Shown here: positions 15,388-25,232 of the stretch, one piece after another
Position numbering within the stretch: position 1 is the first letter of the stretch
Layout of the letters: every line of letters starts with the position of its first letter
Assembly (NCBI RefSeq): GCF_900101465.1
Contig: NZ_FMZM01000003.1
Span: forward strand, 62,001 to 126,000
Direction: 5' to 3'
Source: Nocardioides lianchengensis
Lineage (GTDB): Bacteria; Actinomycetota; Actinomycetes; Propionibacteriales; Nocardioidaceae
DNA length: 64,000 nt
Made by a program: the position numbers and the translations under genes
Notes under the pieces: model-generated
Seen by the model: the letters and a program-made list of their open reading frames with translations, nothing else
Database searches by the model: none
What the model was told of the DNA's origin: nothing

Positions 15388-17253
15388 TCAGCCGCCCGGC
15401 CGCACCGGCATCCCGCTGCCTCCGCCGAAGCCGCCGCCCCCGGCGCCGCGGCCTCCGCCCAGACCGCCACCGGTTCCGAACGTCGTCTCGCTGTCCGTGT
15501 CCCCGCTCGGCAGGGCTGCGGAGAGATCGGCGAGCGAGACCCGCTGCCCTTCGTCGAGCCCGGAGGTCACCTCGGTCCGGGCGGTCCCGACCAGACCCGT
15601 CTCGACCCGGGTCCGGGTCGCGGTGTCGCCGTCGACCACGAGCACGCTGCCCGAGGACAGGGCCGAGGTCGGCACGGTGAGGACGCCCTCGGCCGTCCCG
15701 ACGACCACGGCGACCGCCGCGGTCGCCCCGGTGGGCAGGCCGAGGTCCTCGCCGTCGAGCGTGACGGTGACGGGGTACGTCGTAGTGCCGGACGACGTGT
15801 CGGGCAGCGCGCCGACGGCCGTGACCTGGCCGGCCAGCGCGTCCTCGGCGCCGGCCGGCAGCACGGTCGCAGCCTGGCCGACCTCGAGCTGGCGCATCTG
15901 GGCCTCGGTCGCCGCCACCTCGACGGTGGTGGTGCCGTGGGCGACCACCGTCAGGACGGTCGTCCCGGCCGTCGTGTCGGCGCCGCGCTCGGTGGCGACG
16001 TCGACCACCGTCCCGTCGTACGGCGCCCGCAGGGTGGCCGAGGCCAGCGCCTGCCGGGCGGCCACCAGCTCAGCCCGAGCCTCGTCGATCGAGGCCTGAT
16101 CGCGGGCCAGGGTGGCCGCGGTGACGGTGCCGGACGGACCGGACGAACCACCGGAGGCACTCCCCCCGGCCCCGCCGGTCGCGCCCGTGGAGCCGGTCGA
16201 GCCGGTCGTGGGCTGCTCGGCCTGCTGGGTCTGCTGGGTCTGCTGGGTCTGCTGGGTGGTCGGGGTGGTCGGGGTGTCGCTGTCGGCGTCGTCGTCCTCG
16301 CTCGCCTGCGCAGGCGACCCGCCGGTCCCGGAACCGCCGGACGAGCCGTCGGCGGCATCGACCGTGTCGGCCAGTGTGTCGACCGCCCCAGTCAGGGTGC
16401 CCGCCAGCGTCTCGAGCGCGGCCTGCAGGTCGACCTGCGCGGTCGCGACCGTGTCCTGGGCCGTCTGGACGGTGGCGAGCGCCGCGGTGCAGGCGGCGTC
16501 GGCCGGGTCGGGTTCCTCCTCCGCTGGAGCCTCGGTCGAGCCGTCGGTGGGCTCCGGACCGTCGGTCGGGTTGGCCTGGAAGGCGTCGGCACAGGCCGTC
16601 GTCTGGGCCGCCAGCGCGGTCTGGGCGTCCGCGAGGGCCGCCGACGCGGTGGACTGGGACGAGGTGACCGCCTGCTGCTGCTTCGCGAGCCGGGCGAGGG
16701 CCGCGGCCATCGTGTCGCTCACGTCGGGGCCGGCCGGCGTCTGCTCGTCGGCCGGCTCCTCGGACTGCTGCGCGGTCGGGGACGGGGTCTCCTGCTGGGT
16801 CGGCTGGTCGGCGCCGCCGCCCGAGGCCGTGGTCCCCGACGAGGAACCGTCCGACGACGCCGCCGCCGTGGTCGCGGCGCTCACCGTGTCGGACTGGGCG
16901 TCCTCGTCGGATTCCAGCTGGGCCTTCGCCGACGCGACCGACGAGGCGGCCTGGCGCACAGCCCGGCGCAGCGCACTCCGGTCGAGCCGGGCCAGGACGT
17001 CCCCGGCCTCCACCGTGCTGCCGGTCTCCGCGGTCACCGACGCGACGGTGCCGTCGGTGCCGAAGGCCAGGTCGGCGCGTCCGGCGGGCGCGAGGGTGCC
17101 GGACAGCGCCAGCGTCTCCTCGACGTCGGCGACGCTCACGGCAGCGGTCCGGTAGGCCGCCGCCGGCTCGGCTGCGGCGGCGTAGGCGGCGTACCCGCCC
17201 CCGACGACCGCGAGCGTGACGGCGGCGGCGCCAGCGCGTCGTACCGCCCTCAC
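15388..17253 (-). CDS. HlyD/MacA-type export adaptor with long Gln/Thr/Ser-rich insert
   Basis: This 621-residue periplasmic-type adaptor is anchored by one N-terminal helix (about 10-32). The biotinyl-lipoyl halves (GTLAPAGRADLAFGTDGTV and TLRAPYDGTVVDVATERG) flank a coiled-coil hairpin. That hairpin is about 330 residues long, much larger than the roughly 100 usual for MacA, and contains low-complexity Ser/Thr/Gln/Asp stretches with TQQ repeats and two Cys. Beta-barrel and membrane-proximal domains follow, then a Gly-rich tail. The GTG start overlaps the previous stop (GTGA). It is the last gene of a MacAB-like operon that already has another adaptor. Confidence 0.8.
   Translation of the reverse strand: MRAVRRAGAAAVTLAVVGGGYAAYAAAAEPAAAYRTAAVSVADVEETLALSGTLAPAGRADLAFGTDGTVASVTAETGSTVEAGDVLARLDRSALRRAVRQAASSVASAKAQLESDEDAQSDTVSAATTAAASSDGSSSGTTASGGGADQPTQQETPSPTAQQSEEPADEQTPAGPDVSDTMAAALARLAKQQQAVTSSQSTASAALADAQTALAAQTTACADAFQANPTDGPEPTDGSTEAPAEEEPDPADAACTAALATVQTAQDTVATAQVDLQAALETLAGTLTGAVDTLADTVDAADGSSGGSGTGGSPAQASEDDDADSDTPTTPTTQQTQQTQQTQQAEQPTTGSTGSTGATGGAGGSASGGSSGPSGTVTAATLARDQASIDEARAELVAARQALASATLRAPYDGTVVDVATERGADTTAGTTVLTVVAHGTTTVEVAATEAQMRQLEVGQAATVLPAGAEDALAGQVTAVGALPDTSSGTTTYPVTVTLDGEDLGLPTGATAAVAVVVGTAEGVLTVPTSALSSGSVLVVDGDTATRTRVETGLVGTARTEVTSGLDEGQRVSLADLSAALPSGDTDSETTFGTGGGLGGGRGAGGGGFGGGSGMPVRPGG
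16222..16257 (-). repeat. Four tandem 9-base repeats inside the adaptor gene
   Basis: Four exact copies of CTGCTGGGT (plus strand) encode a Thr-Gln-Gln repeat in the hairpin insert. Copy number could vary by slippage without a frameshift. Confidence 0.85.
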
Positions 17254-18080
17254 GAGTCGGTCCCGTCGGCCGGGGGGCCGCCGAAGCCGCGGCCGCTGCT
17301 GCACGCGCCGTCGACCGGGTCGCTGACACTGATCCGGGTCGCCGTCACGGCGCCGGTGTCGTCGGCCTCGCCCTGGGCGGTGGCGCAGCGGCCGACCTCG
17401 ACGGCCGAGGCGTCAGCCGTCGCCGTCGTGGCGTACGTCGTCGCCGCGGCGACCGTGACCTCGACGCTGCTGTCCGGGGCCTCGACGGTGAACCCGGTGG
17501 CGCTGACCGCGGTCACCGCGCCGAAGGTGCCGCCGCCGAAGCCACGTCCTCCCCCGGGCATGTCGGTCGGCCGGTCAGTCGGCAGGTCAGTCGGCAGGTC
17601 CGTGGGCATGCCCTCGGGACGCTCGCCGCCGCCCGGTCCACCGCCGAAGCCGCCCGTGCACTCGCCGTCCTGGGCCTCGGAGATCCGGACCGCCGTGGCG
17701 GTGACCGGGGACCCCTCCTCCGCCTCGGCGTCGGACTGGACCATCACGCAGCTGCCGACCGCGACGTCGGCCAGCGTCCCGGCGACCTGCTCGGAGAAGG
17801 TGGTGGCGTCGGTCCAGCTCACCGCCACCTGCCCGCTGCTCTCGCTCTGCACCTGCAGCGTGCTGCCGCTGACCGCGGCGATGGTGCCCGAGGCGCCGGG
17901 AGCCCCGGGCATCCCCCCGCCGGCGCCGCCGGCACCCCCGGCCGGGGCCGCGGCCGCCGACTCGGTCGGGGTGCTGTCGGTGGCCGACATGCTCCCGCCG
18001 CCGCAGGCGGCGAGGGTGACCAGGACGAGCACGGAGCAGGCGGTGCCGCGGGCGGCCCGGGAGACACGGTGGAGCAACAT
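17250..18080 (-). CDS. Lipoprotein with two DUF5666-like repeats
   Basis: This 276-residue lipoprotein begins MLLHRVSRAARG and has lipobox TLAAC (Cys about 26). It holds two similar beta-rich repeats of about 75 residues, one starting GTIAAVSGSTLQV and ending EAQDGEC, the other starting GAVTAVSATGFTV and ending SDPVDGAC. They are joined by Gly-rich sequence and PTDLPTD repeats. The units resemble DUF5666. I chose ATG 18080 because GAGAGGAA lies upstream; an in-frame ATG 13 codons earlier is possible. It sits between the permease and the second adaptor, suggesting an extracytoplasmic part of the exporter. Confidence 0.7.
   Translation of the reverse strand: MLLHRVSRAARGTACSVLVLVTLAACGGGSMSATDSTPTESAAAAPAGGAGGAGGGMPGAPGASGTIAAVSGSTLQVQSESSGQVAVSWTDATTFSEQVAGTLADVAVGSCVMVQSDAEAEEGSPVTATAVRISEAQDGECTGGFGGGPGGGERPEGMPTDLPTDLPTDRPTDMPGGGRGFGGGTFGAVTAVSATGFTVEAPDSSVEVTVAAATTYATTATADASAVEVGRCATAQGEADDTGAVTATRISVSDPVDGACSSGRGFGGPPADGTDS
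17568..17603 (-). repeat. Three tandem 12-base repeats
   Basis: Three near-identical 12-mers of the type CGGCAGGTCAGT encode the PTDL/PTDR tetrapeptide repeats in the linker of the lipoprotein. Confidence 0.75.
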
Positions 18081-18115
18081 GTGACGGGGTTCCTCTCGGT
18101 GGGGACGCACGCTGC

Positions 18116-19338
18116 TCATTCGCTGCGCAGCGCGTCGATGGGGGTGAGTCGGGCCGCCCGGCTCGCGGGGTAGACACCGAACCCGATGCCGAGCGCCAGG
18201 GCGGTGCCGATGGCGCCGAGGGTGGCGACGAGCGAGATCGAGACCGGCTGGTCGATGAGGCCGGGCAGCACCTGGGCGCCGACGACGCCGACCAGGACGC
18301 CGACCAGGCCGCCGGTGAAGCCGAGCAGCGAGGCCTCGACGAGGAACTGCCGCCGGATGACCCGGGGCGTCGCGCCGAGCGCCTTGCGCAGCCCGATCTC
18401 GCGGACCCGCTCGGTGACGGAGACGAGCATGATGTTCATGACGCCGATGCCGCCGACCAGCAGGGAGATCGCGGCGATGCCGCCGAGCAGCACGGTGAGC
18501 GTCTCGTTGGTCGAGTTCGCGGTCTCGACCAGCGAGTCCTGCGTCGAGATGGAGAAGTCGGCCTCGTCGGCGCCCACCCCGTGCAGGGTGAGTAGCAGCG
18601 CGTTGATCTCCTGGTACGCCGCGGTCAGCGCGTCGGCCGACGCGGCCTCGACGTAGATCGTGGAGACCGAGGAGGTCGCCGTACCGGTGAGTCGCTTGGC
18701 CGTGCTGATCGGCACGACCGCCTGGTCGTCCTCGCTGGTGCCCGACGACGAGGCGCCCGACGACTCCAGGACGCCGATCACGGTCATCGGGGTGCTGTCG
18801 ACGGTGACCGTCTGACCGACCGGGCTACCACGCTCGAACAGCTCGCTGGCCGTGTCGGGGCCGAGGACGACGACGTCGGCGGCCTGCTCCACCTCGGCCT
18901 CGGTGAAGAAGCGCCCCGCCGACAGGTCGCGGGCCCGGACGTCGAGCCAGCTGGTCGTCGTCCCGACCACGGAGCTGGTCCAGTTGGTCTCCCCCGCCGC
19001 CAGCGCGGTCGAGGTCGAGGTGGTCGGCGCGACCCGCGCCGCGTCCGGTACGACGCTGTCGTCGCCGATGGCGGTCGCGTCCTGGAGGGTCAGCGTGGAC
19101 GCGGAGCCGAAGCCGCCGCGCAGGCCGCTGGAGTCGGTGCTGCTGCCGGGCGAGACGATCAGCAGGTTGCTGCCGAGCGCGCTGATCTGCTGGCGCACCT
19201 GGTCCTGGGCCCCCTGCCCCAGCCCGACGGTGAGGATCACCGACGAGATGCCGATGACGATGCCGAGCATGGTCAGGACCGACCGCAGCCGGTGGGCGCG
19301 CACCGCCTCGGCGCCGGCCCGGAAGGTCTCGAACCAGT

Positions 19339-19342
<4 letters not shown>
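18116..19342 (-). CDS. MacB-type ABC transporter permease
   Basis: This 408-residue FtsX/MacB permease has the N-terminal helix in RSVLTMLGIVIGISSVILTVGLG (in two parts about residues 20-42). A MacB-type extracytoplasmic domain spans about 50-275, and three C-terminal helices are present (about 285-305, 335-360, 370-395). The family sequence GGIGVMNIMLVSVTERVREIG is clear, split over the first C-terminal helix. It works with the ATPase whose stop overlaps its start (ATGA). Such systems export peptides, lipids or drugs by mechanotransmission; the substrate is unknown. Confidence 0.88.
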
Positions 19343-20030
<688 letters not shown>

Positions 20031-20034
<4 letters not shown>

Positions 20035-21230
20035 GAGGGGGCCCCGGGGAAGCTGCCGCCGGGCATCTGGCCACCGCCGAAGTCCGGCATCTGGCCGCCG
20101 CCGAAGTCCGGCATCTGCTGGCCGCCGTCACCCTCGCCGCCGCCGGTGGGGCGGGTGAAGCCCGGGATCTCGACGACGTCACCCTCCACGAGACCGGAGA
20201 CGACCTCCGTCGTCATGCCGTACGCCGTCCCGGTCTCGACCTCGGTCTTCACCTCCTCGCCGTCGACCACCTTGGTCACGTACGTCGCGTCGTCCTCGGT
20301 CGTGAGGGCCCGGCTCGGGACGGTCAGCACGCCCTCGGTCTGCTTGACGATGATCGAGACGTCCGCGGAGGTGCCGGCGTAGAGGCCGTCCTGGGTCCCC
20401 GTGACCTCGACGCTGACCGGGAAGACCGCGGCGCCGCTGCTGTTGGCCTCGGCCACCAGCCCGACGTCGCTGACCGTGCCGTAGACGACCTCGGTCGCGC
20501 CGTTGGGGGTGATCTCGGCCTGCAGGCCCTCCGTCACCTTCTCGACGTCGGCCGCGGCGACGGTCGCCTCGACCACGAACCGCTTGGTCGACACGATGCT
20601 CACCGCACTGGTGGTCGTGGTGACGGTGGTGCTCGACCCCGTGCTGGCCCCACCGCCTGCCGACGACCCGCCGCCCGAGCCGACGACGTCGCCCTTCGCG
20701 AGGTCGAGACTGACGACGGTGCCGCCGATCGTGGCGCGCAGGGTCGCGTCTCGGACGGCCGCACGGGCCTCCTCGGCCGAGCCCTCGGCGGCGACGATGG
20801 CGGCCTGGTCGGCCGCGAGCTGGGTGTCCGAGGCGCCGGCGTCCTGGTCCTCGTCGAGCTGGGTGTACGCCGCGTCGAGGGTCGCGATCGCCGCGGTCCG
20901 CTGGGCCACCAGCGCGCTGGCGTCGACCCGGGCCAGGGCCTGGCCCTTCCTCACCCGGTCGCCCTCGGCGACGAAGACCCGGGTCACGGTCCCGGAGACC
21001 TCGAAGTCGAGGTCGGCGCTGCGGGCCGGACTGACGGTGCCGGTCGCCGCGACCGTCTCGCGGACGGTCTCGGCCGAGACCGTCGCCGTGGTCGGCTCGA
21101 CCGCGGCCGACTCCTCCCCCCGCGTCAGCAGCCAGGCACCGGTAGCGCCGGTGGCGAGGAGCAGTACGACGGGGACCGCGAGCCAGTGCCGCGTCCTCCC
21201 CCGCCAGATCCTGCGGAACAACCTGGGCAC
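20031..21230 (-). CDS. HlyD/MacA-type export adaptor, first of the operon
   Basis: This 399-residue adaptor has a single N-terminal helix (about 17-35) and split lipoyl halves (VSGTVTRVFVAEGDRVRKGQ and TIGGTVVSLDLAKGDVVG). A short coiled-coil hairpin of about 60 residues, a beta-barrel and a membrane-proximal domain follow. The C-terminal tail is Gly/Met/Pro-rich with the repeat QMPDFGGG. It is the first gene of the five-gene export operon (21230 down to 15388). Start is GTG 21230. Confidence 0.85.
20062..20109 (-). repeat. Two tandem 24-base repeats
   Basis: Two 24-base units differing at one base, plus a partial third copy, encode the GGGQMPDF repeat at the adaptor C-terminus. Confidence 0.8.
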
Positions 21231-21320
21231 GTGCGATCCCTCCGACGAGCGTCCGCGGACCCTGGGCGGGCCCGTCAGGAGGAGGCTCGTCGGCGGGACT
21301 GTGCCGGCGGTGGGCCGAAC

Positions 21321-21908
21321 CTAGGAGGAGCCTGTGAGCCCCGGGGCGCCCCAGACGGCCAGCCAGCGCGACAGGTCGGGTTCGATCGGGAGCTCGCCGC
21401 GCAGCGCGTCGCGGATCTGGATCTCGGTGAGGTTGTCGCGCTGCTGCGGACCGGTCGGCACGAACGGGTAGAACGTGCCCTGCTTGTAGAGGTAGACCAG
21501 GCCGACGTGGCGGCCTGCGGGGTCCTCGAAGGTGACCAGGGTGCACAGCAGCCCCGGCCCGAAGCCCTGGGCCTCCAGGCTGGTGTTGACCGCGTGCAGG
21601 CTGGTGCAGAGACCCTCGACGCCGGAGCCCGGCTCGCGGTCGACCTCGACCCAGGTGAAGCCGAACCCGTCGCCGGTGACCCGCACCTCGGGGGCGTCGC
21701 CGGTGCTGCGGATCAGCTCGACCAGGTCGCGCTCGGTCTCGGCGAAGGCCACCCCGGAGGCGCCGCGGTAGCAGACCGAGCCGTCGCCGGTCGGCACCAG
21801 GCCGAGCGTGGTCTCGAGCGTCACGGCAGCGTTCGGGACGCCGAACAGCGCGTCCAGGTTGGCCTGCTTCGGCTTCGTCCGGCCGAGGAGGGAGTCCCAG
21901 AGGCCCAT
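21321..21908 (-). CDS. pspAB: PspA-associated protein PspAB
   Basis: This 195-residue soluble protein begins MGLWDSLLGRTKPKQANLDA, as in the actinobacterial PspAB family usually linked to pspA and htpX. It has no membrane helix. The function is not established; a role in envelope-stress control with PspA is the working idea for the family. The start shares one base with the htpX stop (TGATG). It is the last gene of pspA-htpX-pspAB. Confidence 0.8.
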   Translation of the reverse strand: MGLWDSLLGRTKPKQANLDALFGVPNAAVTLETTLGLVPTGDGSVCYRGASGVAFAETERDLVELIRSTGDAPEVRVTGDGFGFTWVEVDREPGSGVEGLCTSLHAVNTSLEAQGFGPGLLCTLVTFEDPAGRHVGLVYLYKQGTFYPFVPTGPQQRDNLTEIQIRDALRGELPIEPDLSRWLAVWGAPGLTGSS

Positions 21909-22828
21909 CAGGGAGTACGCCGGCTCAGGTCCGCCTGGATCTCCGCGAGCTGCTCGAGCCGCTGCTCCAGCGTCGGGTGGGTCGAGGTGAGGGTGCGCAG
22001 CGAGACGCCCTTGATCGCCGGAGCGATGAAGAAGGCGTTCATGGCCTGCGAGGCGCGCAGGTCCTTCTGGGGGATCGCGTTCATCTCGCCGGTGATCTTC
22101 TGCAGGGCCGAGGCGAGGGCCTGGGGCTTCATCGTGAGGTAGGCGCCGGCCCGGTCGGCGGACATCTCGCGGTAGCGCGAGAGCAGCTTCAGCAGCACGA
22201 AGCTGACGGCGTAGACCAGCATGCTGACGATCAGCACGAGCAGCCAGACCGGCAGTCCGTTGTTGTTGTTGTCGCGGCGGCCGCCGCCGAACAGCGCGCC
22301 GTACTGGGCGCCCTGGGTGAGCATGCCGGCCGCGATGCCGGCGCTGGAGGCGACCGTCATCACCAGCACGTCGCGGTGGGCGACGTGGGACAGCTCGTGG
22401 GCGAGGACGCCCTCGAGCTCCTCGGCGGTGAGCGTGTTGAGGATGCCGGTGGTGACGCAGACGACCGAGCGCTCCGGGGAGCGACCGGTGGCGAACGCGT
22501 TGGGGATCGCCATGTCGGCGATGCCGACGCGCGGCTTCGGCATGTCGGCCATGGCGCAGAGCCGGTCAATCATGCCGTGCAGCTCGGGCGCCTGCTCGGG
22601 GGTGACCTCGCGGGCCCGCATGGCCTTCATGGCGACGGTGTCCGAGGAGTACCACTGGTACCAGGCGATCCCGAGGCCGACGAGACCCACGATCACCGCC
22701 AGCCCCGGCGAGCGGACCGCGAGCATCACGCCCACGATCAGCACGACGAACAGGCCGCCCAGCAGGAACATCACAAGGGTCATCCGGGCGGTGAGCCCGC
22801 GGTCGGGGAGGAAACGGCTGTGTGCCAT
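21908..22828 (-). CDS. htpX: HtpX-type membrane zinc metalloprotease (M48)
   Basis: This 306-residue membrane protease has zinc motif HELSH at residues 144-148 and a third ligand Glu in YREMSADRAG (about 217-226). Two N-terminal helices (about 15-35 and 40-60) and two central ones (about 155-175 and 190-215) anchor it, with the active site facing the cytoplasm. HtpX degrades damaged membrane proteins. Here it lies between pspA and pspAB, fitting a membrane-stress operon. Confidence 0.93.
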   Translation of the reverse strand: MAHSRFLPDRGLTARMTLVMFLLGGLFVVLIVGVMLAVRSPGLAVIVGLVGLGIAWYQWYSSDTVAMKAMRAREVTPEQAPELHGMIDRLCAMADMPKPRVGIADMAIPNAFATGRSPERSVVCVTTGILNTLTAEELEGVLAHELSHVAHRDVLVMTVASSAGIAAGMLTQGAQYGALFGGGRRDNNNNGLPVWLLVLIVSMLVYAVSFVLLKLLSRYREMSADRAGAYLTMKPQALASALQKITGEMNAIPQKDLRASQAMNAFFIAPAIKGVSLRTLTSTHPTLEQRLEQLAEIQADLSRRTP

Positions 22829-22870
22829 GCCCCTATTCTCCGGGGTCTTCCCAAGAGGTTCCTGTGAGCG

Positions 22871-23668
22871 TCAGCGGGGTTCCTCGGTGGGCCGCTCCGT
22901 GGCCTCGTAGGCGATGCCGTTGCCGGCGGTGCCGGGCTCCTCGCCCGCCTCGAGGGCGGCCGGCGGGCTCGAGGGTCCGCCCTTGAGCCGGGCCAGCTCG
23001 GCCTCGACCTCGGACTGGGAGCTCATCGCCTCCAGCTCGCGGGCGATGTCGTCGCCGCGGTTGACCGAGCTCGCGTCGTCGAGCACGCCGGAGGCGATCA
23101 GCTCGTCGATGGCGCCGGCCCGGGCCTGCATCTGCTGGGTCTTGTCCTCGGCCCGCTGGATCGCCTGGCCGACGTCGCCCATCTCGTCGCCGATGCCGGA
23201 CATGGCCTCGTTGATGCGGGTCGACGCCTCGGCCGCGGTGTAGGTGGCCTTGATCGTCTCCTTGCGGGTGCGGAAGGCCTCGACCTTCGCCTGCAGCTGC
23301 TGCTGGGCGCGGGTGAGCTTCTCCTCCTCGCCCTGGAGCTGCTCCAGCTGCACCGTGAGGTCGTTGATCTGGCCGGTCAGGCCCGACTTGCGGGTCAGCG
23401 CCTCGCGGGCCAGGTCCTCACGGTTCATGTCGATGGCCTGCTGCGCCTGCGTCTGCAGCTTGGCCTGCTGCTGCTCCAGCTGCTTGATCTGGAGCTCGAC
23501 CCGCTTGCGGCTGGTGACCACGTCGGCAACACCGCGGCGCACCTTGGACAGCAGGTCGAGCTGACGCTGGTAGCTGTAGTCGAGGGTCTCGCGCGGGTCC
23601 TCGGCGCGGTCGAGGGCCTTGTGGGCCTTGGACTTGAAGATCAGGCTCACGCGCTTCATCAGGCTCAT
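22871..23668 (-). CDS. pspA: Phage shock protein A / IM30 family
   Basis: This 265-residue, almost wholly helical coiled-coil protein is preceded by an amphipathic N-terminal helix (MSLMKRVSLIFKSKAHKALD). It carries the PspA signature around AEDPRETLDYSYQRQLDLL. The last 45 residues are a Pro/Gly/Glu-rich disordered tail. PspA polymers bind and stabilise stressed membrane. An inverted repeat CAACG/CGTTG (23691-23709) lies in the leader and could bind a regulator. Confidence 0.93.
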   Translation of the reverse strand: MSLMKRVSLIFKSKAHKALDRAEDPRETLDYSYQRQLDLLSKVRRGVADVVTSRKRVELQIKQLEQQQAKLQTQAQQAIDMNREDLAREALTRKSGLTGQINDLTVQLEQLQGEEEKLTRAQQQLQAKVEAFRTRKETIKATYTAAEASTRINEAMSGIGDEMGDVGQAIQRAEDKTQQMQARAGAIDELIASGVLDDASSVNRGDDIARELEAMSSQSEVEAELARLKGGPSSPPAALEAGEEPGTAGNGIAYEATERPTEEPR

Positions 23669-23764
23669 GGGGGTCCCTCTCGGTGGTGTTCAACGCTGCC
23701 GCCACGTTGCCCTCACCCTATGACCGATCGCCAAGGTCGGGCGACCCGGCACCGGAGGCGCCGG

Positions 23765-23770
23765 TAGAGT
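23765..23770 (+). promoter_or_regulatory. -10 element upstream of the DUF3043 gene
   Basis: TAGAGT stands about 46 bases before the TTG at 23816. It fits the actinobacterial TANNNT -10 box. No convincing -35 is visible. Confidence 0.35.
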
Positions 23771-23815
23771 GGCCGAGCCCGTCGTACCGCCCGACAGACC
23801 CTCAGAAGGCCAGCG

Positions 23816-24400
23816 TTGTTCCGTCGCAGCAAGATCGAGTCCCCGTCCCCCGAGTCCGCCGAGGTCAAGCCCGGCGGCAAGGGTCGACCCACCCCCAGCC
23901 GCAAGGAGGCCGAGGCCGCCGCGCGGGCTCGCGCCAAGACGCCCCGCACCCGCAAGGAGATCGCCGCGGCCCAGCGCCTCGCTCGGGCCGAGTCCAGCCA
24001 GCAGGTGCGGACGGCGATGAAGACGGGCGACGAGCGCTACTACATGCCGCGCGACAAGGGGCCGATGCGCCGGTTCGTCCGGGACTTCGTGGACTGCCGG
24101 TTCACGTTCCTCGACATCCTGTTCCCGCTGCTCATCGTCTCGATGATCCTCGGCTACACCGGCGTCGACAGCCTGATGGAGCTGAGCAGCTTCCTGCTGC
24201 TCGCCACCCTGCTGATGCTGGTCTTCGACATCTTCCGGCTCCGGCTGCGGCTGCGCCGCGAGCTGGCCGCGCGGTTCCCGGAGGAGAGCACCAAGGGCAC
24301 CAGCTACTACGCGATCAGCCGCGCGCTGAACCCGCGCTTCCTGCGGATGCCGAAGCCGCAGGTCAAGATCGGCTCGCAGCTCCCCGAGACCTACCGCTGA
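23816..24400 (+). CDS. DUF3043 membrane protein
   Basis: This 194-residue actinobacterial DUF3043 protein has a basic, Lys/Arg/Ala-rich N-terminal third ending in DERYYMPRDKGPMRRFVRDF. A pair of helices follows (about 98-118 and 122-140), then a basic C-terminal domain. The start is TTG at 23816, set by AGAAGG six bases upstream, with no ATG in the region. The function of the family is unknown. It is divergent from pspA and ten bases before the next gene. Confidence 0.8.
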   Translation: MFRRSKIESPSPESAEVKPGGKGRPTPSRKEAEAAARARAKTPRTRKEIAAAQRLARAESSQQVRTAMKTGDERYYMPRDKGPMRRFVRDFVDCRFTFLDILFPLLIVSMILGYTGVDSLMELSSFLLLATLLMLVFDIFRLRLRLRRELAARFPEESTKGTSYYAISRALNPRFLRMPKPQVKIGSQLPETYR

Positions 24401-24410
24401 CGCGCACCCG

Positions 24411-25232
24411 GTGACCACCGACCAGGTCTACGGCCTGGCGGCCGGGCTGCTCAGCGCCTTCGTCTTCGGCGTCGCCGCGGTCGCGCAGGCCCACGGCGTA
24501 CGGCGCACCTCCGCGTCGCCCGACCGGCTCGCGGAGTTCGTGCGCACCTCGGTCCGCGACGCGTGGACCTGGGCGGTCCTGCTCGCCTACCTGCTCGGCT
24601 TCCTGCTGCACGCGGTCGCCATCTGGCTGCTCCCTCTCTACCTGGCCCAGGCCACCATCGCGATGTCGCTCCCGGTGACCGCGTTCGCCTCGCGGCGCCT
24701 CGCCGAGCATCTCGACGGCGCCCAGTGGTCGTCGATCGGCCTGGTCACCGGCGGGCTGGTGCTGCTCTCGCTGGGCTCGGGCGAGGCCGGCTCGGTCCGC
24801 ACGGACGCCGAGTTCGTGCTGTCGCTGTGGGCCGGCGTCGCGCTGCTCGCGGCGGCCTCGACGCTCGGCGGACGCCTGGGCGGTGCCGGGCTCGGCACCC
24901 TCGCCGGGCTGGGGTACGCCGGCTCCGCGATCGCGGTCCGCGGGGTCGGAACGCCGATCGACGCGGGCACGGTGCTGGCCGCGCTCGCCGTACCGTCGCT
25001 GAGCCTGGTGGCCTTCTGGCTCTACTCCCGCGGCATGGCCGGCAGCTCGATCTCCGCCACGACCGCGCCGATGATCGTCGGCCAGACCTTCGTGCCGGCG
25101 TTCATCGGCGTCGCGCTGCTCGGGGACGGCGTGCGCGAGGGGTGGTGGTGGTCGGTCGTGCTCGGCCTGGTGCTCTCCTGCGTCGGCGCGGTCCGGCTGA
25201 CCCGCGCGCAGGCGGGCCAGCCGGTCGGCTGA
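24411..25232 (+). CDS. DMT/EamA-like membrane transporter
   Basis: This 273-residue protein has about nine to ten predicted helices in two EamA-like halves (residues 5-130 and 140-265). It begins with GTG followed by TTDQVYGLAAGLLSAFVFG. The substrate is unknown; relatives include nucleotide-sugar or metabolite exporters and NIPA-like magnesium transporters. It is ten bases after the DUF3043 gene and probably co-transcribed. Its stop abuts the aldo/keto reductase stop on the other strand with no gap. Confidence 0.7.
   Translation: MTTDQVYGLAAGLLSAFVFGVAAVAQAHGVRRTSASPDRLAEFVRTSVRDAWTWAVLLAYLLGFLLHAVAIWLLPLYLAQATIAMSLPVTAFASRRLAEHLDGAQWSSIGLVTGGLVLLSLGSGEAGSVRTDAEFVLSLWAGVALLAAASTLGGRLGGAGLGTLAGLGYAGSAIAVRGVGTPIDAGTVLAALAVPSLSLVAFWLYSRGMAGSSISATTAPMIVGQTFVPAFIGVALLGDGVREGWWWSVVLGLVLSCVGAVRLTRAQAGQPVG

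Noticed and set aside
16222..16257. CRISPR-like tandem repeats
   Set aside because: These are contiguous in-frame 9-mers inside a coding gene, without spacers.
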